Positions 1 to 7,953 of a stretch of DNA of 24,974 nucleotides are shown piece by piece (the stretch's first letter is position 1; the number at the start of each line of letters is the position of its first letter). The position numbers were made by a program, and so were the translations under genes. A model generated the notes under the pieces. That model made no database searches. It was not told the origin of the DNA and worked only from the letters and a program-made list of their open reading frames with translations. Source of the stretch: a virus; the IMG/VR virus record IMGVR_UViG_3300030451_003542, positions 1 to 24,974 of that record; one strand, 5' to 3'.

Positions 1-356
1 CCTACAACATTCGTAAACACGAAGATGATGAAACTTATTCTATTGAACTAGCGGTTGCTGGTTTCAAGGAGCAAGACATCAACGTTGTTTTGGAAGACTC
101 GAAACTTACAGTTCAAGGAGAAATTAAAGAAACGGATGGAGGAAACCTTCTTCACAAAGGAATTGCTCTACGAGCATTCACAAGACAATTCACGCTTTCC
201 GACACTATCAAGGTGGAAGGAGCAGAACTCAAAGACGGATTACTCGTCATCCAACTCAAAGAAATCATCCCAGATCATAAAAAGCCTCGCCAAATCCCGG
301 TTACGTCCGGAGGTAAAATACCTGAGGCGAAAAAGGAACTCCTAACTGAAGAGTAA
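1..356 (+). CDS. hsp20: Hsp20/alpha-crystallin family small heat shock protein (5' partial)
   Basis: The gene enters from the left edge; the reading frame is open from base 3 and stops with TAA at 354-356. About 117 C-terminal residues are visible. They contain an alpha-crystallin core (YSIELAVAGFKEQDI, then a beta-strand KLTVQGEI), the usual GIALRAF-type loop, and a DGLLVIQLKEIIP strand, in the order seen in IbpA-like proteins. Small heat shock proteins hold unfolded proteins in a refoldable state. Hsp20 is a common gene of marine T4-like phages, where it is presumed to help fold or assemble phage proteins, but its phage role is not established. The next gene is the DNA polymerase, 40 bases downstream behind its own promoter-like sequence. 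The start codon lies outside the window. An in-frame ATG at 90 is internal to the domain and is not the start. Confidence 0.9.
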   Translation, partial: YNIRKHEDDETYSIELAVAGFKEQDINVVLEDSKLTVQGEIKETDGGNLLHKGIALRAFTRQFTLSDTIKVEGAELKDGLLVIQLKEIIPDHKKPRQIPVTSGGKIPEAKKELLTEE

Positions 357-361
357 AATTG

Positions 362-390
362 TTGACTTTTGAAATGTTAAGTGATATAAG
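362..390 (+). promoter_or_regulatory. sigma70-type promoter upstream of DNA polymerase
   Basis: TTGACT at 362-367 and TATAAG at 385-390 are separated by 17 bases, close to the bacterial sigma70 consensus. The predicted transcription start falls about 7 bases after the -10 box, on or next to the polymerase ATG at 397. The mRNA would then be leaderless or nearly so. No good Shine-Dalgarno sequence precedes the ATG. Confidence 0.55.
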
Positions 391-396
391 TAAAGT

Positions 397-2892
397 ATGA
401 CAACATTCTACACATCAGTTGAGAGGACGTCCAACGACATTCTGTACGTTGGATATCACGAAGGGCGAAGAGTGGTCGAAAAGATTAGGTTCAAACCGAC
501 CCTCTTCGTTCCTACCCGTAATAAAACAAAATTTAGTACACTAGACGGGATCAACGTCGACACGATTGAACCTGGCACCATGATGGACTGCCGAGACTTC
601 ATTCGAGAAACAGAAGCCGATAACTTCCGAGTGTACGGCAACAGAGACTATGTAGCTCAATTTACAGCACAAAAGTTTCCGAACGGCTGCGTGCCCGATA
701 CATCTGTGATGAACATCACATTCATTGATATTGAGGTGCAGTCCGATCAGGGGTTTCCAGAACCAAATCTTGCACAGCAGCCCGTTACTGCTATCACAAT
801 TAAAAACAATGTAGACGATACCTTTTATACTTGGGGTATCGGCGGGTTTGAGGTTGGTAACTCAATAGTTGAGGACAAGCGGATCGAGTACATACGCTGT
901 CAAGACGAGCACACTTTGCTCAAAAGTTTTCTTACACACTGGAACAAAAATATTCCCGATATTATCAGCGGTTGGAACTCAGAAGAGTTCGATATGCCAT
1001 ATTTAATTAACCGCATTGCTCGAGTTCTTGGTGAGGATCAACTTCGTAAGTTCTCACTTTTCAATATCAAACCAGAGTCTCGTGATACCACATATAATAT
1101 CCTTGGCACCACTCAGCTTGACTTCATGGTTTTATTCAAAAAATTTGGTTATACATATGGTAACCAGGAGTCATATAAACTCGACAATATTGCCAATGTT
1201 GTTCTCGGTGAAAAGAAACTTGATTACTCCGAGTACTCATCTCTTGCTGCTCTGTATCGAGAAAACCATCAGAAGTTTATTGACTATAACATTCGTGACA
1301 CTCAGCTTGTAGAGCGCATGAATGACAAAACCGGTTTAATTGATCTTGCACTGACTCTTGCTCACAAAGCGAATGCAGTCTATGTCACGGCATTCGGATC
1401 CGTGAAGATCTGGGATACATACATATATAATGTACTCAAGAAAGGTGACATTGTACTCAGTCCACAAGATGAAGTTGACAGCGATCGGCGCATCGAGGGT
1501 GCATATGTAAAAGATCCACAGAAAGGTATGCACGAATGGGTTTGCTCTTTTGACCTGAACTCTCTGTACCCGCATCTCATCATGCAGTACAACATGTCAC
1601 CCGAAACTATTATGGACGGTGTTTTACCTGGTGTGGATGTGGAAACTCTTTTACAACGAGTAAACATTAAAATACCAAAGAATGCATGTGTGTCATCTAC
1701 TGGTCAATTATTCAGCACTAAAACACACGGTGTATTTCCACAAATCGTTGACAACCTTTACAACGAGCGCACAGTGGTCAAGAAAAAAGCGCTCGATGCT
1801 AAACAGAAACTTGAAAACACACCCAAAGATAAAGTCTACGATAGAAATCAGATTGAAAAAGATATTGCCAGGTTCGATAATGAGCAGATGGCAGTTAAAA
1901 TTATGATGAACTCACTCTATGGTGCCATGTCTAATAAGTGGTTTCGATACTATGACATCCGCATGGCAGAAGCAATCACCATCTCTGGTCAGCTTACAAT
2001 CCGTTGGGCCGAAAATACTATCAACAAATATCTCAACGATGTGTTGAAAACAAATAAAGTTGACTACGTGATTGCTATTGATACTGATAGTTTATATGTT
2101 CGTATGGGTGATCTTGTAAAACGAGTTATGCCTAACGAGACGGATCAAGATAAAATATGCAAATTTATCGACAAGGTGGCCGAACAGAAAATCGAACCTC
2201 TTCTTGAAAAAACTTATGATTCTCTCAAGGATTATGTGAATGCATACGAACAGCGCATGCACATGAAACGAGAAGTCATTGCATCAAAGGTTATCTTTAC
2301 TGGTAAAAAGCGGTACATCGCAAACGTACTCAATAATGAGGGTGTCCAGTATGCAAAGCCAAAAATCAAGATTACCGGCATTGAGTCCGTTCGATCTTCG
2401 ACTCCACAGATATGTCGTAAACTCATCGAAAAGACTTTATCTATTATTATGAACGAGGATGAATTTGCCGTACAAAAATTTATCACAACTGCTAGAGTTG
2501 AATTTAAAAAATTAAATCCAGAGGATGTTGCTTTTCCTCGTGGTGTGTCTAACCTATGGAAAAAACAAAAAGAGGGTGTTGGTGTACCCATTCATGTTCG
2601 TGCTTCTCGCCGGTACAATCAACTCATAAAAGAATTAAATATAAATAATAAATATGAAGAAATTAAAAATGGCGATAAGATTAAATTTACATATCTTAAA
2701 ATGCCTAATCCGGCAAAGCAAAATGTAATTGCTTTTCCTATTATATTACCACCTGAATTTGATTTGAATAGATTCATTGATTATGATCTGCAGTTTGATA
2801 AATCTTATGTAGATCCAATTCGACATATTCTTGATGCTATCGGGTGGTCAGTGGAAAAACAAAACACGCTAGAGGACTTTTTTAATGGCTGA
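397..2892 (+). CDS. 43: DNA polymerase, family B (T4 gp43-like)
   Basis: This is the replicative DNA polymerase with 3'-5' proofreading. The 831-residue protein is a little shorter than T4 gp43 (898). Exonuclease motifs are Exo I FIDIEV (D111, E113), Exo II WNSEEFD (N194, D199) and Exo III YNIRD (Y297, D301). Polymerase motif A is DLNSLYP (D386), motif B is KIMMNSLYGAMSN (501-513) and motif C is DTDS (D562, D564). All catalytic acids are present, so the enzyme should be active. The C-terminal end, TLEDFFNG, resembles the sliding-clamp-binding tail SLDFLFG of T4 gp43. The start at 397 (MTTFYTSVE) aligns with the N-terminus of T4 gp43 (MKEFYISIE). The 3' end overlaps the next gene by 8 bases. 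The final third is clearly richer in AT than the first two thirds. Confidence 0.97.
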   Translation: MTTFYTSVERTSNDILYVGYHEGRRVVEKIRFKPTLFVPTRNKTKFSTLDGINVDTIEPGTMMDCRDFIRETEADNFRVYGNRDYVAQFTAQKFPNGCVPDTSVMNITFIDIEVQSDQGFPEPNLAQQPVTAITIKNNVDDTFYTWGIGGFEVGNSIVEDKRIEYIRCQDEHTLLKSFLTHWNKNIPDIISGWNSEEFDMPYLINRIARVLGEDQLRKFSLFNIKPESRDTTYNILGTTQLDFMVLFKKFGYTYGNQESYKLDNIANVVLGEKKLDYSEYSSLAALYRENHQKFIDYNIRDTQLVERMNDKTGLIDLALTLAHKANAVYVTAFGSVKIWDTYIYNVLKKGDIVLSPQDEVDSDRRIEGAYVKDPQKGMHEWVCSFDLNSLYPHLIMQYNMSPETIMDGVLPGVDVETLLQRVNIKIPKNACVSSTGQLFSTKTHGVFPQIVDNLYNERTVVKKKALDAKQKLENTPKDKVYDRNQIEKDIARFDNEQMAVKIMMNSLYGAMSNKWFRYYDIRMAEAITISGQLTIRWAENTINKYLNDVLKTNKVDYVIAIDTDSLYVRMGDLVKRVMPNETDQDKICKFIDKVAEQKIEPLLEKTYDSLKDYVNAYEQRMHMKREVIASKVIFTGKKRYIANVLNNEGVQYAKPKIKITGIESVRSSTPQICRKLIEKTLSIIMNEDEFAVQKFITTARVEFKKLNPEDVAFPRGVSNLWKKQKEGVGVPIHVRASRRYNQLIKELNINNKYEEIKNGDKIKFTYLKMPNPAKQNVIAFPIILPPEFDLNRFIDYDLQFDKSYVDPIRHILDAIGWSVEKQNTLEDFFNG

Positions 2893-3283
2893 CATTCCGG
2901 CAGAATATCAAAATTTGGATTTTGGTTTCAGCGCCATTGATGAAGCTACATATGTAGCAAATCAAGAGAGCGCTACTGAAACTCCACCGTCGATTGACGA
3001 AAACGATTTAACACGAGTTGTACTCAATGCACTTTCTCCATTAGAAGACAAACTTGACACACTTCTGACTAGACGAAATATCGAAGAATCAGATGATGTA
3101 CAGGTAGCGATAGCGCAAGCTCAAGAAGAAGTGAAAGGCAAAGTAACAGAGTTGGAAAAACTCATTATGCCTTTACTTGTTAATCTTCTTAAAACGGCTG
3201 AGAAAGAATATATTCATTGGCCAAATCGAGAAGCTCAAGTACAAAGTACCATAAATAAAGTATTGGCTATCACCAGAGGCTAA
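2885..3283 (+). CDS. conserved hypothetical protein, acidic, helical
   Basis: A 132-residue protein of unknown function. The N-terminal half is acidic and probably disordered. The second half is predicted helical and coiled-coil-like (residues about 50-110) and contains the sequence KEYIHWPNRE near the C-terminus, which I recall from unannotated proteins of other marine myoviruses. No enzymatic motif is visible. The start overlaps the end of gp43 by 8 bases and the stop lies 1 base before the next ATG, so translational coupling with gp43 and the following membrane protein is likely. A replication-associated role is possible from context only. Confidence 0.75.
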   Translation: MADIPAEYQNLDFGFSAIDEATYVANQESATETPPSIDENDLTRVVLNALSPLEDKLDTLLTRRNIEESDDVQVAIAQAQEEVKGKVTELEKLIMPLLVNLLKTAEKEYIHWPNREAQVQSTINKVLAITRG

Positions 3284-3284
3284 T

Positions 3285-4316
3285 ATGGGTTGGCTAACTC
3301 TAATAGTTGCATTTGCAATATCAGGTGTTGCTGCCTGGTATAGTATTGTTGGTCTGATGGCCATCTTTGCGGCTGCAGCAATACCGATAGCAGTTATGGG
3401 TGGTGTTCTAGAAGTAGGTAAGCTACTGACGGCATCCTGGCTCTATCAAAACTGGAAGACATGTCCGAAGTTACTGAAGACATATCTGACAGGATCAGTC
3501 ATAGTACTGATGTTCATTACATCGATGGGCATCTTTGGTTTTCTATCCAAAGCTCATATCGATCAGACGTTGGTTGGGGGAGATAATTCACTAGAAATTA
3601 GAGCCATCGATCAGCAGATCGAAAGAGAGCAAAGGAGAATTAAAGATGCCGAAATGGTCATCACTCAGCTCGACCAGGCAGTCGAGACACTTATTGAATA
3701 TGACAGGATCCGAGGTCCAGAAGGAGCCATCGCCGTGCGTGAAAGCCAGCGTGTGGAAAGAGGCTCACTCGCCGGAATCATTTCTGAAGCGAGCGATGAA
3801 ATTAAACGACTACGGGATGACGTTAGACCCCTACAGAAGCAGCAACTTCAACTCGAGGCGGAAGTAGGTCCTATCAAGTATATTGCTGCTCTCTTCTATG
3901 AAGACACAAATAAATCAGTACTTGAAGAGGCAGTGCGATGGGTGATCATAACGATCATATTTGTTTTTGATCCACTCGCAGTTCTTTTGATTATCTGTGC
4001 TAATATGACTCTTTCTAAACCGAAGAAAATAAAAACAGCGGTGAATGTCGCAGACGACTGGAATGACATAGAAGTTGAAACAGATGAAGAAGAGATAATT
4101 ATACCAGTTGATGATCCTGTAAATACTGTTGATATTGTGGAGATGGATCTCAAAAGTGAAGTCGACTTCGAGAGCGAGACAACTCTTGATAAGTTTATAG
4201 ATGAAGAAACAGATGATAATAAATTATGGATACGTGAGCAAAGGCTGAAACAGAATGAACAAGCAATTCGCCAGCAGGGAACATTCGGCCGAAATAATAA
4301 ATCGGAAACTGATTGA
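3285..4316 (+). CDS. membrane protein with long central coiled coil
   Basis: A 343-residue protein of unknown function. Hydrophobic segments are at about 4-22, 26-45 and 65-88. A long charged region at about 100-200, rich in E, R, Q and I, is typical of a coiled coil and contains repeated IDQQIEREQRRI-like heptads. A fourth hydrophobic segment (VIITIIFVFDPLAVLLIICAN) follows at about 219-239, and a very acidic tail completes the protein. The layout suggests an inner-membrane protein with an extended soluble coil between TM3 and TM4. Similar proteins occur in other marine T4-like phages as unannotated genes, from memory. Position between polymerase and uvsX suggests early expression. A role in tethering replication or remodelling the host membrane is speculation. 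The start has AGAGG about 5 bases upstream. Confidence 0.8.
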   Translation: MGWLTLIVAFAISGVAAWYSIVGLMAIFAAAAIPIAVMGGVLEVGKLLTASWLYQNWKTCPKLLKTYLTGSVIVLMFITSMGIFGFLSKAHIDQTLVGGDNSLEIRAIDQQIEREQRRIKDAEMVITQLDQAVETLIEYDRIRGPEGAIAVRESQRVERGSLAGIISEASDEIKRLRDDVRPLQKQQLQLEAEVGPIKYIAALFYEDTNKSVLEEAVRWVIITIIFVFDPLAVLLIICANMTLSKPKKIKTAVNVADDWNDIEVETDEEEIIIPVDDPVNTVDIVEMDLKSEVDFESETTLDKFIDEETDDNKLWIREQRLKQNEQAIRQQGTFGRNNKSETD

Positions 4317-4341
4317 CTTTTTTAGAATTATAAATTATAAT
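4313..4341 (+). promoter_or_regulatory. strong sigma70-type promoter upstream of uvsX
   Basis: TTGACT at 4313-4318 and a perfect TATAAT at 4336-4341 are 17 bases apart. The -35 box overlaps the stop codon of the preceding gene. The predicted transcription start is near 4348, leaving a 25-base leader with an excellent Shine-Dalgarno GGAGGT (4361-4366) placed 7 bases before the uvsX ATG. This is the best host-type promoter in the window. Confidence 0.75.
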
Positions 4342-4373
4342 TCTCCATATATGTTTTATAGGAGGTTACCTGA

Positions 4374-5444
4374 ATGACTGATTTCTTTAGGAATATTGTC
4401 AAAGAATTAAACGACGAGAATACACATGTTGCAGCTGATGGACTGGGCTCTAGTGAGTTTAGCGATACTATTGATACCGGCTCTTATATTTTTAACGCCG
4501 CTCTATCTGGCTCCATTTTTGGCGGTGCGCCCAATAATAAAGTTCTTGCACTCGCAGGTGAAAGCGCTACAGGAAAAACCTTCTTTGCTTTGGGTATGGT
4601 TCGGCGTTTCCTCAGTGATAATCCCGATGGCGCTGTTTTCTATTTTGATACTGAAGCTGCTGTTACAAAGTCCATGATGGAAGAGCGAGGTATTGACTCA
4701 GAAAGAGTCATTGTCTCCGAACCAGATACAATCCAAAAGTTTCGGCATACAGCTATCCAAATCTTGGATAACTATGCAAAGGCTGATGACTCAGAACGAC
4801 CGCCAATGCTAATGGTTCTTGACTCTCTCGGTCAGTTGTCAACCACAAAAGAAGTTGAAGATACAACTGAGGGTAAAGAGACTAGAGACATGACCAAAGC
4901 GCAGTTAATCAAAGCCACGTTTAGGGTGCTCAATTTAAAACTTGCAAAAGTCAATGTTCCGATGATTATCACCAATCACGTCTATGATGTTATCGGTTCA
5001 TATGTGCCGATGAAAGAGATGGGTGGTGGTTCTGGTCTCAAATATACAGCATCACAGATCGTATTCCTCTCGAAGAAGAAAGATCGAGACGGCAAAGACG
5101 TTGTTGGTAATATTATTCGCTGCCGTATGATCAAGTCAAGATTTACAAAAGAGAACAAAGATGTAGAAGTCAAACTGCATTACAGCACCGGACTTGACAG
5201 ATACTATGGATTGCTTGATCTTGCCGAGAAATATGATATCATTAAAAAGGTGAGTACTCGTTATGAATTACCAGACGGCCGCAAGGTGTTTGGAAAAGCT
5301 ATAAATGAAAGGCCTCAAGAATATTTTACAGAAGACATTTTACATCAACTTGAAATTGCTGCTGGTGTTGAATTTAAATATGGCCAACCCGATAGTGATG
5401 TAGAAGAACAAGAAGAGAATGATGATGTCGCAGTTGCAGTATGA
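4374..5444 (+). CDS. uvsX: UvsX RecA-like recombinase
   Basis: A strand-exchange ATPase that forms filaments on single-stranded DNA and drives recombination-dependent replication and repair in T4-like phages. The 356-residue protein is somewhat shorter than T4 UvsX (391). Walker A is GESATGKT (residues 62-69) and Walker B is MLMVLDS, with D150. The region [13 protein letters not shown] and the glycine-rich [12 protein letters not shown] match the RecA-fold core. The C-terminal tail is acidic, as in UvsX and RecA, where it modulates DNA binding. GGAGGT lies 7 bases before the ATG, and a near-consensus promoter precedes it. It is followed by a small gene and the gp41 helicase, so recombination and helicase functions are probably co-transcribed. 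Confidence 0.96.
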   Translation: MTDFFRNIVKELNDENTHVAADGLGSSEFSDTIDTGSYIFNAALSGSIFGGAPNNKVLALAGESATGKTFFALGMVRRFLSDNPDGAVFYFDTEAAVTKSMMEERGIDSERVIVSEPDTIQKFRHTAIQILDNYAKADDSERPPMLMVLDSLGQLSTTKEVEDTTEGKETRDMTKAQLIKATFRVLNLKLAKVNVPMIITNHVYDVIGSYVPMKEMGGGSGLKYTASQIVFLSKKKDRDGKDVVGNIIRCRMIKSRFTKENKDVEVKLHYSTGLDRYYGLLDLAEKYDIIKKVSTRYELPDGRKVFGKAINERPQEYFTEDILHQLEIAAGVEFKYGQPDSDVEEQEENDDVAVAV

Positions 5445-5745
5445 TGTTTTATTCGACGAAAATGTAGATGAAAAAATTGCAAGGATCAAATTGACTGATG
5501 ATAAATTTGGTGGTATAATTTACCGATATGATGTGGTTTCATTTAAGGAAGACCGAAACGATGAGGCCACATTAAAATTTGATTATGAAATAATAGAGTC
5601 GCCGGAAAATGTTGATGTAGATGCATTAACGGAAGAAGACCACTCTGAGTTTGAAACGACTATAGGCAACATTTTAGTTGAAATTATCACGGAGGCTACA
5701 TCTAGTGAGAATAGAGCAGACGATACTGGCAAATCTGATCTTTGA
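5425..5745 (+). CDS. small conserved acidic protein between uvsX and gp41
   Basis: A 106-residue acidic protein of unknown function. It starts [19 protein letters not shown] after the initiator region, contains [13 protein letters not shown] and [12 protein letters not shown], and ends in a disordered polar tail. Three in-frame ATGs lie at 5419, 5422 and 5425. The last is chosen because AGAAGAG (5411-5417) is then 7 bases upstream. It overlaps uvsX by 20 bases and gp41 by 41 bases, so it is translationally embedded between two replication genes. I recall similar small genes at this position in other marine T4-like phages. T4 gene 40 sits at the same place but I see no real similarity to it. 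A helicase- or recombinase-accessory role is inferred from position only. Confidence 0.75.
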   Translation: MSQLQYDVLFDENVDEKIARIKLTDDKFGGIIYRYDVVSFKEDRNDEATLKFDYEIIESPENVDVDALTEEDHSEFETTIGNILVEIITEATSSENRADDTGKSDL

Positions 5746-7120
5746 TGAAGACTATGCAAGGAGAGTCTTACCATTTATTGAAATTGAATACTTTCAAGAT
5801 CATACTGAGCAGATCCTGTTTCAGGAGATCGATAAATTTGTAACAAAATACAATGGGTTACCCACCAAAGAAACTCTACTCATTGAAATTAATAAAAAAG
5901 AATCTGTGCCAGAACAGACATTCAAAAGCCTGAATGAATACATAAATCAGCTCTCATTCGAGAAAAAAGACCCCATATGGCTTACTGATAGCACGGAGAA
6001 GTTCTGTCAAGAAAGAGCTGTATATAATGCAATCATGGAATCTATCAACATCCTTGATGGTAACTCTAAAACATATAATAAGGAAGCGATCCCATCCATT
6101 CTCGCCGATTCGCTGAGTGTGTCTTTTGATAATCATATCGGCCACGACTTCATTGAAAATGCAGATGATCGATATGAATTCTATAATCGAGTTGAGGATA
6201 GAATACCATTCGACATTGATTACATGAACAAGATAACCAAGGGTGGTCTGCCGAATAAAACTCTAAATGTGCTACTTGCTGGTACTGGTGTCGGCAAGAC
6301 TCTGGCCATGTGTCACTTTGCCGCATCAAATTTACTAGACGGTAAAAATGTCTTGTATATCACTCTTGAAATGGCCGAGGAAAGAATTGCTGAGAGGATT
6401 GACTCAAATCTACTCAACATCCCACTTGATGAACTACAGGGGTTTCCGAAAAAGATTTATGACGACAAGATCAATCGCCTCAAGAAAAAAACTACTGGCA
6501 AACTCATTATCAAAGAATTCCCAACGGCAACAGTTGGTTCTGGGCATTTTCGTCACTTGTTAAATGAGCTCAGTCTCAAAAAGAACTTCAGACCAGATAT
6601 TGTTTACATCGACTACATCAACCTCTGCACCTCTGCTAGATTAAAATATGGATCCAATGTCAACAGTTATACCTATATTAAATCTATTGCTGAAGAGCTT
6701 CGTGGTCTGGCTGTTGAAAAGAGTCTGCCAATTATCAGCGCCACGCAGCTGAACAGATCAGGTTTTACCAACAGTGATCCTGGACTCGAAGACACTTCAG
6801 AATCGTTTGCCTTGCCTGCGACTGTTGACTTTATGTGCGCCCTGATCTCGACTGAAGAGATGGAACAACTTGGTCAGATCATGGTGAAGCAACTTAAAAA
6901 TCGTTACAATGATCCATCTCTTCACAAACGATTTGTTATCGGTGTGGATCGAGCGAAAATGAGGCTGTTCAATACAGAGCAGTCTGCTCAAAGTGACATT
7001 GTAGATGATCGACCAGTCATGGACAAATCTAACTTCGGAGAACGATTCGACGAAGAAGAGAACATGAAGTGGATGACCAAGAAGGCTGGTCGTAAAGACT
7101 TCAGTAAGTTGTTTAACTAG
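5705..7120 (+). CDS. 41: replicative DNA helicase (T4 gp41-like, DnaB family)
   Basis: A hexameric 5'-3' helicase that unwinds the replication fork and pairs with primase gp61 to form the primosome. A GTG start at 5705 is preferred: GGAGG at 5691-5695 lies 9 bases upstream, and the protein then begins [17 protein letters not shown], aligning with the N-terminus of T4 gp41 (MVEIILSHLIFDQAY). From this start it has 471 residues, against 475 in T4. Walker A is GTGVGKT (193-199). NVLYITLEMAEERIAERID, DIVYIDYINLC (Walker B) and LPIISATQLNRSG (the sensor-like H4 region) follow in DnaB/gp41 order. The KQLKNRYNDP segment carries the arginine-finger region. It overlaps the preceding small gene by 41 bases. 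Confidence 0.95.
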   Translation: MRIEQTILANLIFDEDYARRVLPFIEIEYFQDHTEQILFQEIDKFVTKYNGLPTKETLLIEINKKESVPEQTFKSLNEYINQLSFEKKDPIWLTDSTEKFCQERAVYNAIMESINILDGNSKTYNKEAIPSILADSLSVSFDNHIGHDFIENADDRYEFYNRVEDRIPFDIDYMNKITKGGLPNKTLNVLLAGTGVGKTLAMCHFAASNLLDGKNVLYITLEMAEERIAERIDSNLLNIPLDELQGFPKKIYDDKINRLKKKTTGKLIIKEFPTATVGSGHFRHLLNELSLKKNFRPDIVYIDYINLCTSARLKYGSNVNSYTYIKSIAEELRGLAVEKSLPIISATQLNRSGFTNSDPGLEDTSESFALPATVDFMCALISTEEMEQLGQIMVKQLKNRYNDPSLHKRFVIGVDRAKMRLFNTEQSAQSDIVDDRPVMDKSNFGERFDEEENMKWMTKKAGRKDFSKLFN

Positions 7121-7128
7121 GAGGTACC

Positions 7129-7332
7129 ATGTTTGAAATTCGTAGAGCAGGTGATGTTTATCGGATATATGATCGGATCAACAGTATGTATGTCTGTCAC
7201 ACAAGAGATAAAGATAAGGCCAATCTCTATGCAATGGATAAACTGAAATACAAATCATTCGAGGGCAATATCCCTCGATTTTTGGTCCAAGATCTGGAAT
7301 TCGGTATAAATTTGGATAGAAAAAAATGCTAA
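7129..7332 (+). CDS. small hypothetical protein
   Basis: A basic 67-residue protein with no recognised domain. The sequence FEIRRAGDVYRIYDR and the CHTRDKDKANLYAMDKL segment suggest a small alpha/beta fold, but no function can be assigned. GGAGGT (7120-7125) overlaps the gp41 stop codon and is only 3 bases from the ATG, which is tight but compatible with translational coupling to gp41. It is probably the last gene of the uvsX-gp41 unit, because a promoter and an inverted repeat follow. Confidence 0.65.
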   Translation: MFEIRRAGDVYRIYDRINSMYVCHTRDKDKANLYAMDKLKYKSFEGNIPRFLVQDLEFGINLDRKKC

Positions 7333-7340
7333 GTGTTTGA

Positions 7341-7378
7341 TATGTAACAAAACTTTTTTTAAAAAATTTGTTTACATA
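7341..7378 (+). repeat. imperfect AT-rich inverted repeat overlapping a promoter -35 box
   Basis: TATGTAACAAA at 7341-7351 pairs with TTTGTTTACATA at 7367-7378, with one bulged T. An inner T7/A6 stretch at 7354-7366 extends the symmetry. The right arm contains the -35 box TTTACA (7371-7376). With no GC stem and no following T-run it is not a classical terminator. An operator, or a weak terminator for the upstream unit, are the options. Confidence 0.5.
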
Positions 7379-7399
7379 CCTTGAAGTACCTGTTAGTAT
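7371..7399 (+). promoter_or_regulatory. extended -10 sigma70-type promoter before the small-gene block
   Basis: TTTACA at 7371-7376 and TAGTAT at 7394-7399 are separated by 17 bases. TG at 7391-7392 gives an extended -10 (TGTTAGTAT). The predicted start is near 7406, leaving a leader of about 24 bases with AAGGAG at 7418-7423. A perfect palindrome TATGTACATA (7397-7406) overlaps the start site. Confidence 0.6.
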
Positions 7400-7406
7400 G
7401 TACATA
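7397..7406 (+). promoter_or_regulatory. palindrome TATGTACATA at the transcription start (possible operator)
   Basis: A perfect 10-base palindrome spans the end of the -10 box and the predicted transcription start. Its half-site TATGTA/TACATA recurs at 7341-7346 and 7373-7378, flanking and overlapping the -35 region. Repeated half-sites around one promoter suggest a dimeric DNA-binding protein. In such AT-rich sequence chance is also possible. Confidence 0.35.
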
Positions 7407-7429
7407 TGATGATTGATAAGGAGACTTCA

Positions 7430-7648
7430 ATGGATTACACCTACACCACGATGATTGACGTCATCAAGCGGATTGCAGAGGACGACAGCCCTCGCCACAT
7501 TCGCCGTCAGCTCAACCGTCTGACTACTGACGAACGTCGTAAGGTCCGTCAGCTCATGGACTATGTCGAGATGGAAATCACCGACATCGAGGACATCGAG
7601 CGATACGGGAGCGGCCGCTACACCGAACTTTTAGGGGAGGCATCGTAA
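7430..7648 (+). CDS. small hypothetical protein (helical, charged)
   Basis: A 72-residue helical protein rich in R, D and E, of unknown function. The ATG at 7430 is chosen over in-frame ATGs at 7406 and 7409 because AAGGAG (7418-7423) is 6 bases before it; 7406 would coincide with the predicted transcription start. The segment PRHIRRQLNRLTTDERRKV looks like a helix-turn-helix-sized unit, but I cannot call a DNA-binding domain. The stop overlaps the next start (TAATG). Base composition is unusual: bases 7441-7560 are about 56% G+C by count, against about 28% in 9601-9660, which suggests recent acquisition or a distinct origin. Confidence 0.7.
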   Translation: MDYTYTTMIDVIKRIAEDDSPRHIRRQLNRLTTDERRKVRQLMDYVEMEITDIEDIERYGSGRYTELLGEAS

Positions 7649-7953
7649 TGGATATCAAGCTGATCGATACCGAAGTACCTGTCGGCGGTACCTCGCTGCA
7701 GGGCTACGTCAAGACCACCTATGATGAGATCGTGGATGTTTTCGGTGAGCCTCGTTATACAAGCAGTGGCGATGATAAGGTTACCGCTGAGTGGAATCTC
7801 GAGTTCGATGTCGAGGACGAATGTGTCATCGCTACGATCTACGATTGGAAGGTCGGTGAAACACCTCTCGGTAAATACAGGTGGCACATTGGCGGTCACT
7901 TCGCTTTTGCCGCTGAAGTTGTCAATCAATACATGAAGGATGCGAGCAAATGA
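7648..7953 (+). CDS. conserved phage hypothetical protein
   Basis: A 101-residue protein. It contains VKTTYDEIVDVFGEP, then DDKVTAEWNLEF, an ATIYDWKVGETPLGKY stretch and WHIGGH. I recognise this as a family of short proteins found in many phages and some bacteria without known function, recalled from memory and not searched. The pattern of a small helix followed by beta strands with a conserved YDWK and WHIGG suggests a compact alpha/beta fold. GGGGAGG lies just before the start, and the gene overlaps its neighbours by 1 and 4 bases, so it belongs to one operon. G+C is high relative to the rest of the window. Confidence 0.75.
   Translation: MDIKLIDTEVPVGGTSLQGYVKTTYDEIVDVFGEPRYTSSGDDKVTAEWNLEFDVEDECVIATIYDWKVGETPLGKYRWHIGGHFAFAAEVVNQYMKDASK

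Noticed and set aside
2640-2647. Perfect TATAAATA inside the DNA polymerase gene
   Set aside because: It lies about 240 bases before the next start, within AT-rich coding sequence where such 8-mers arise by chance; no late gene begins nearby.
3250-3257. CATAAATA just before the membrane-protein gene
   Set aside because: It lies in coding sequence of an early-type block and lacks the extended core; it was not listed as a promoter.
5678-5704. N-terminal extension of gp41 from a TTG at 5678
   Set aside because: The GTG at 5705 has a Shine-Dalgarno sequence 9 bases upstream and matches the N-terminus of T4 gp41.
7341-7378. Inverted repeat read as a rho-independent terminator
   Set aside because: The stem is nearly all A-T and no T-run follows it; an operator or weak pause is a better reading.
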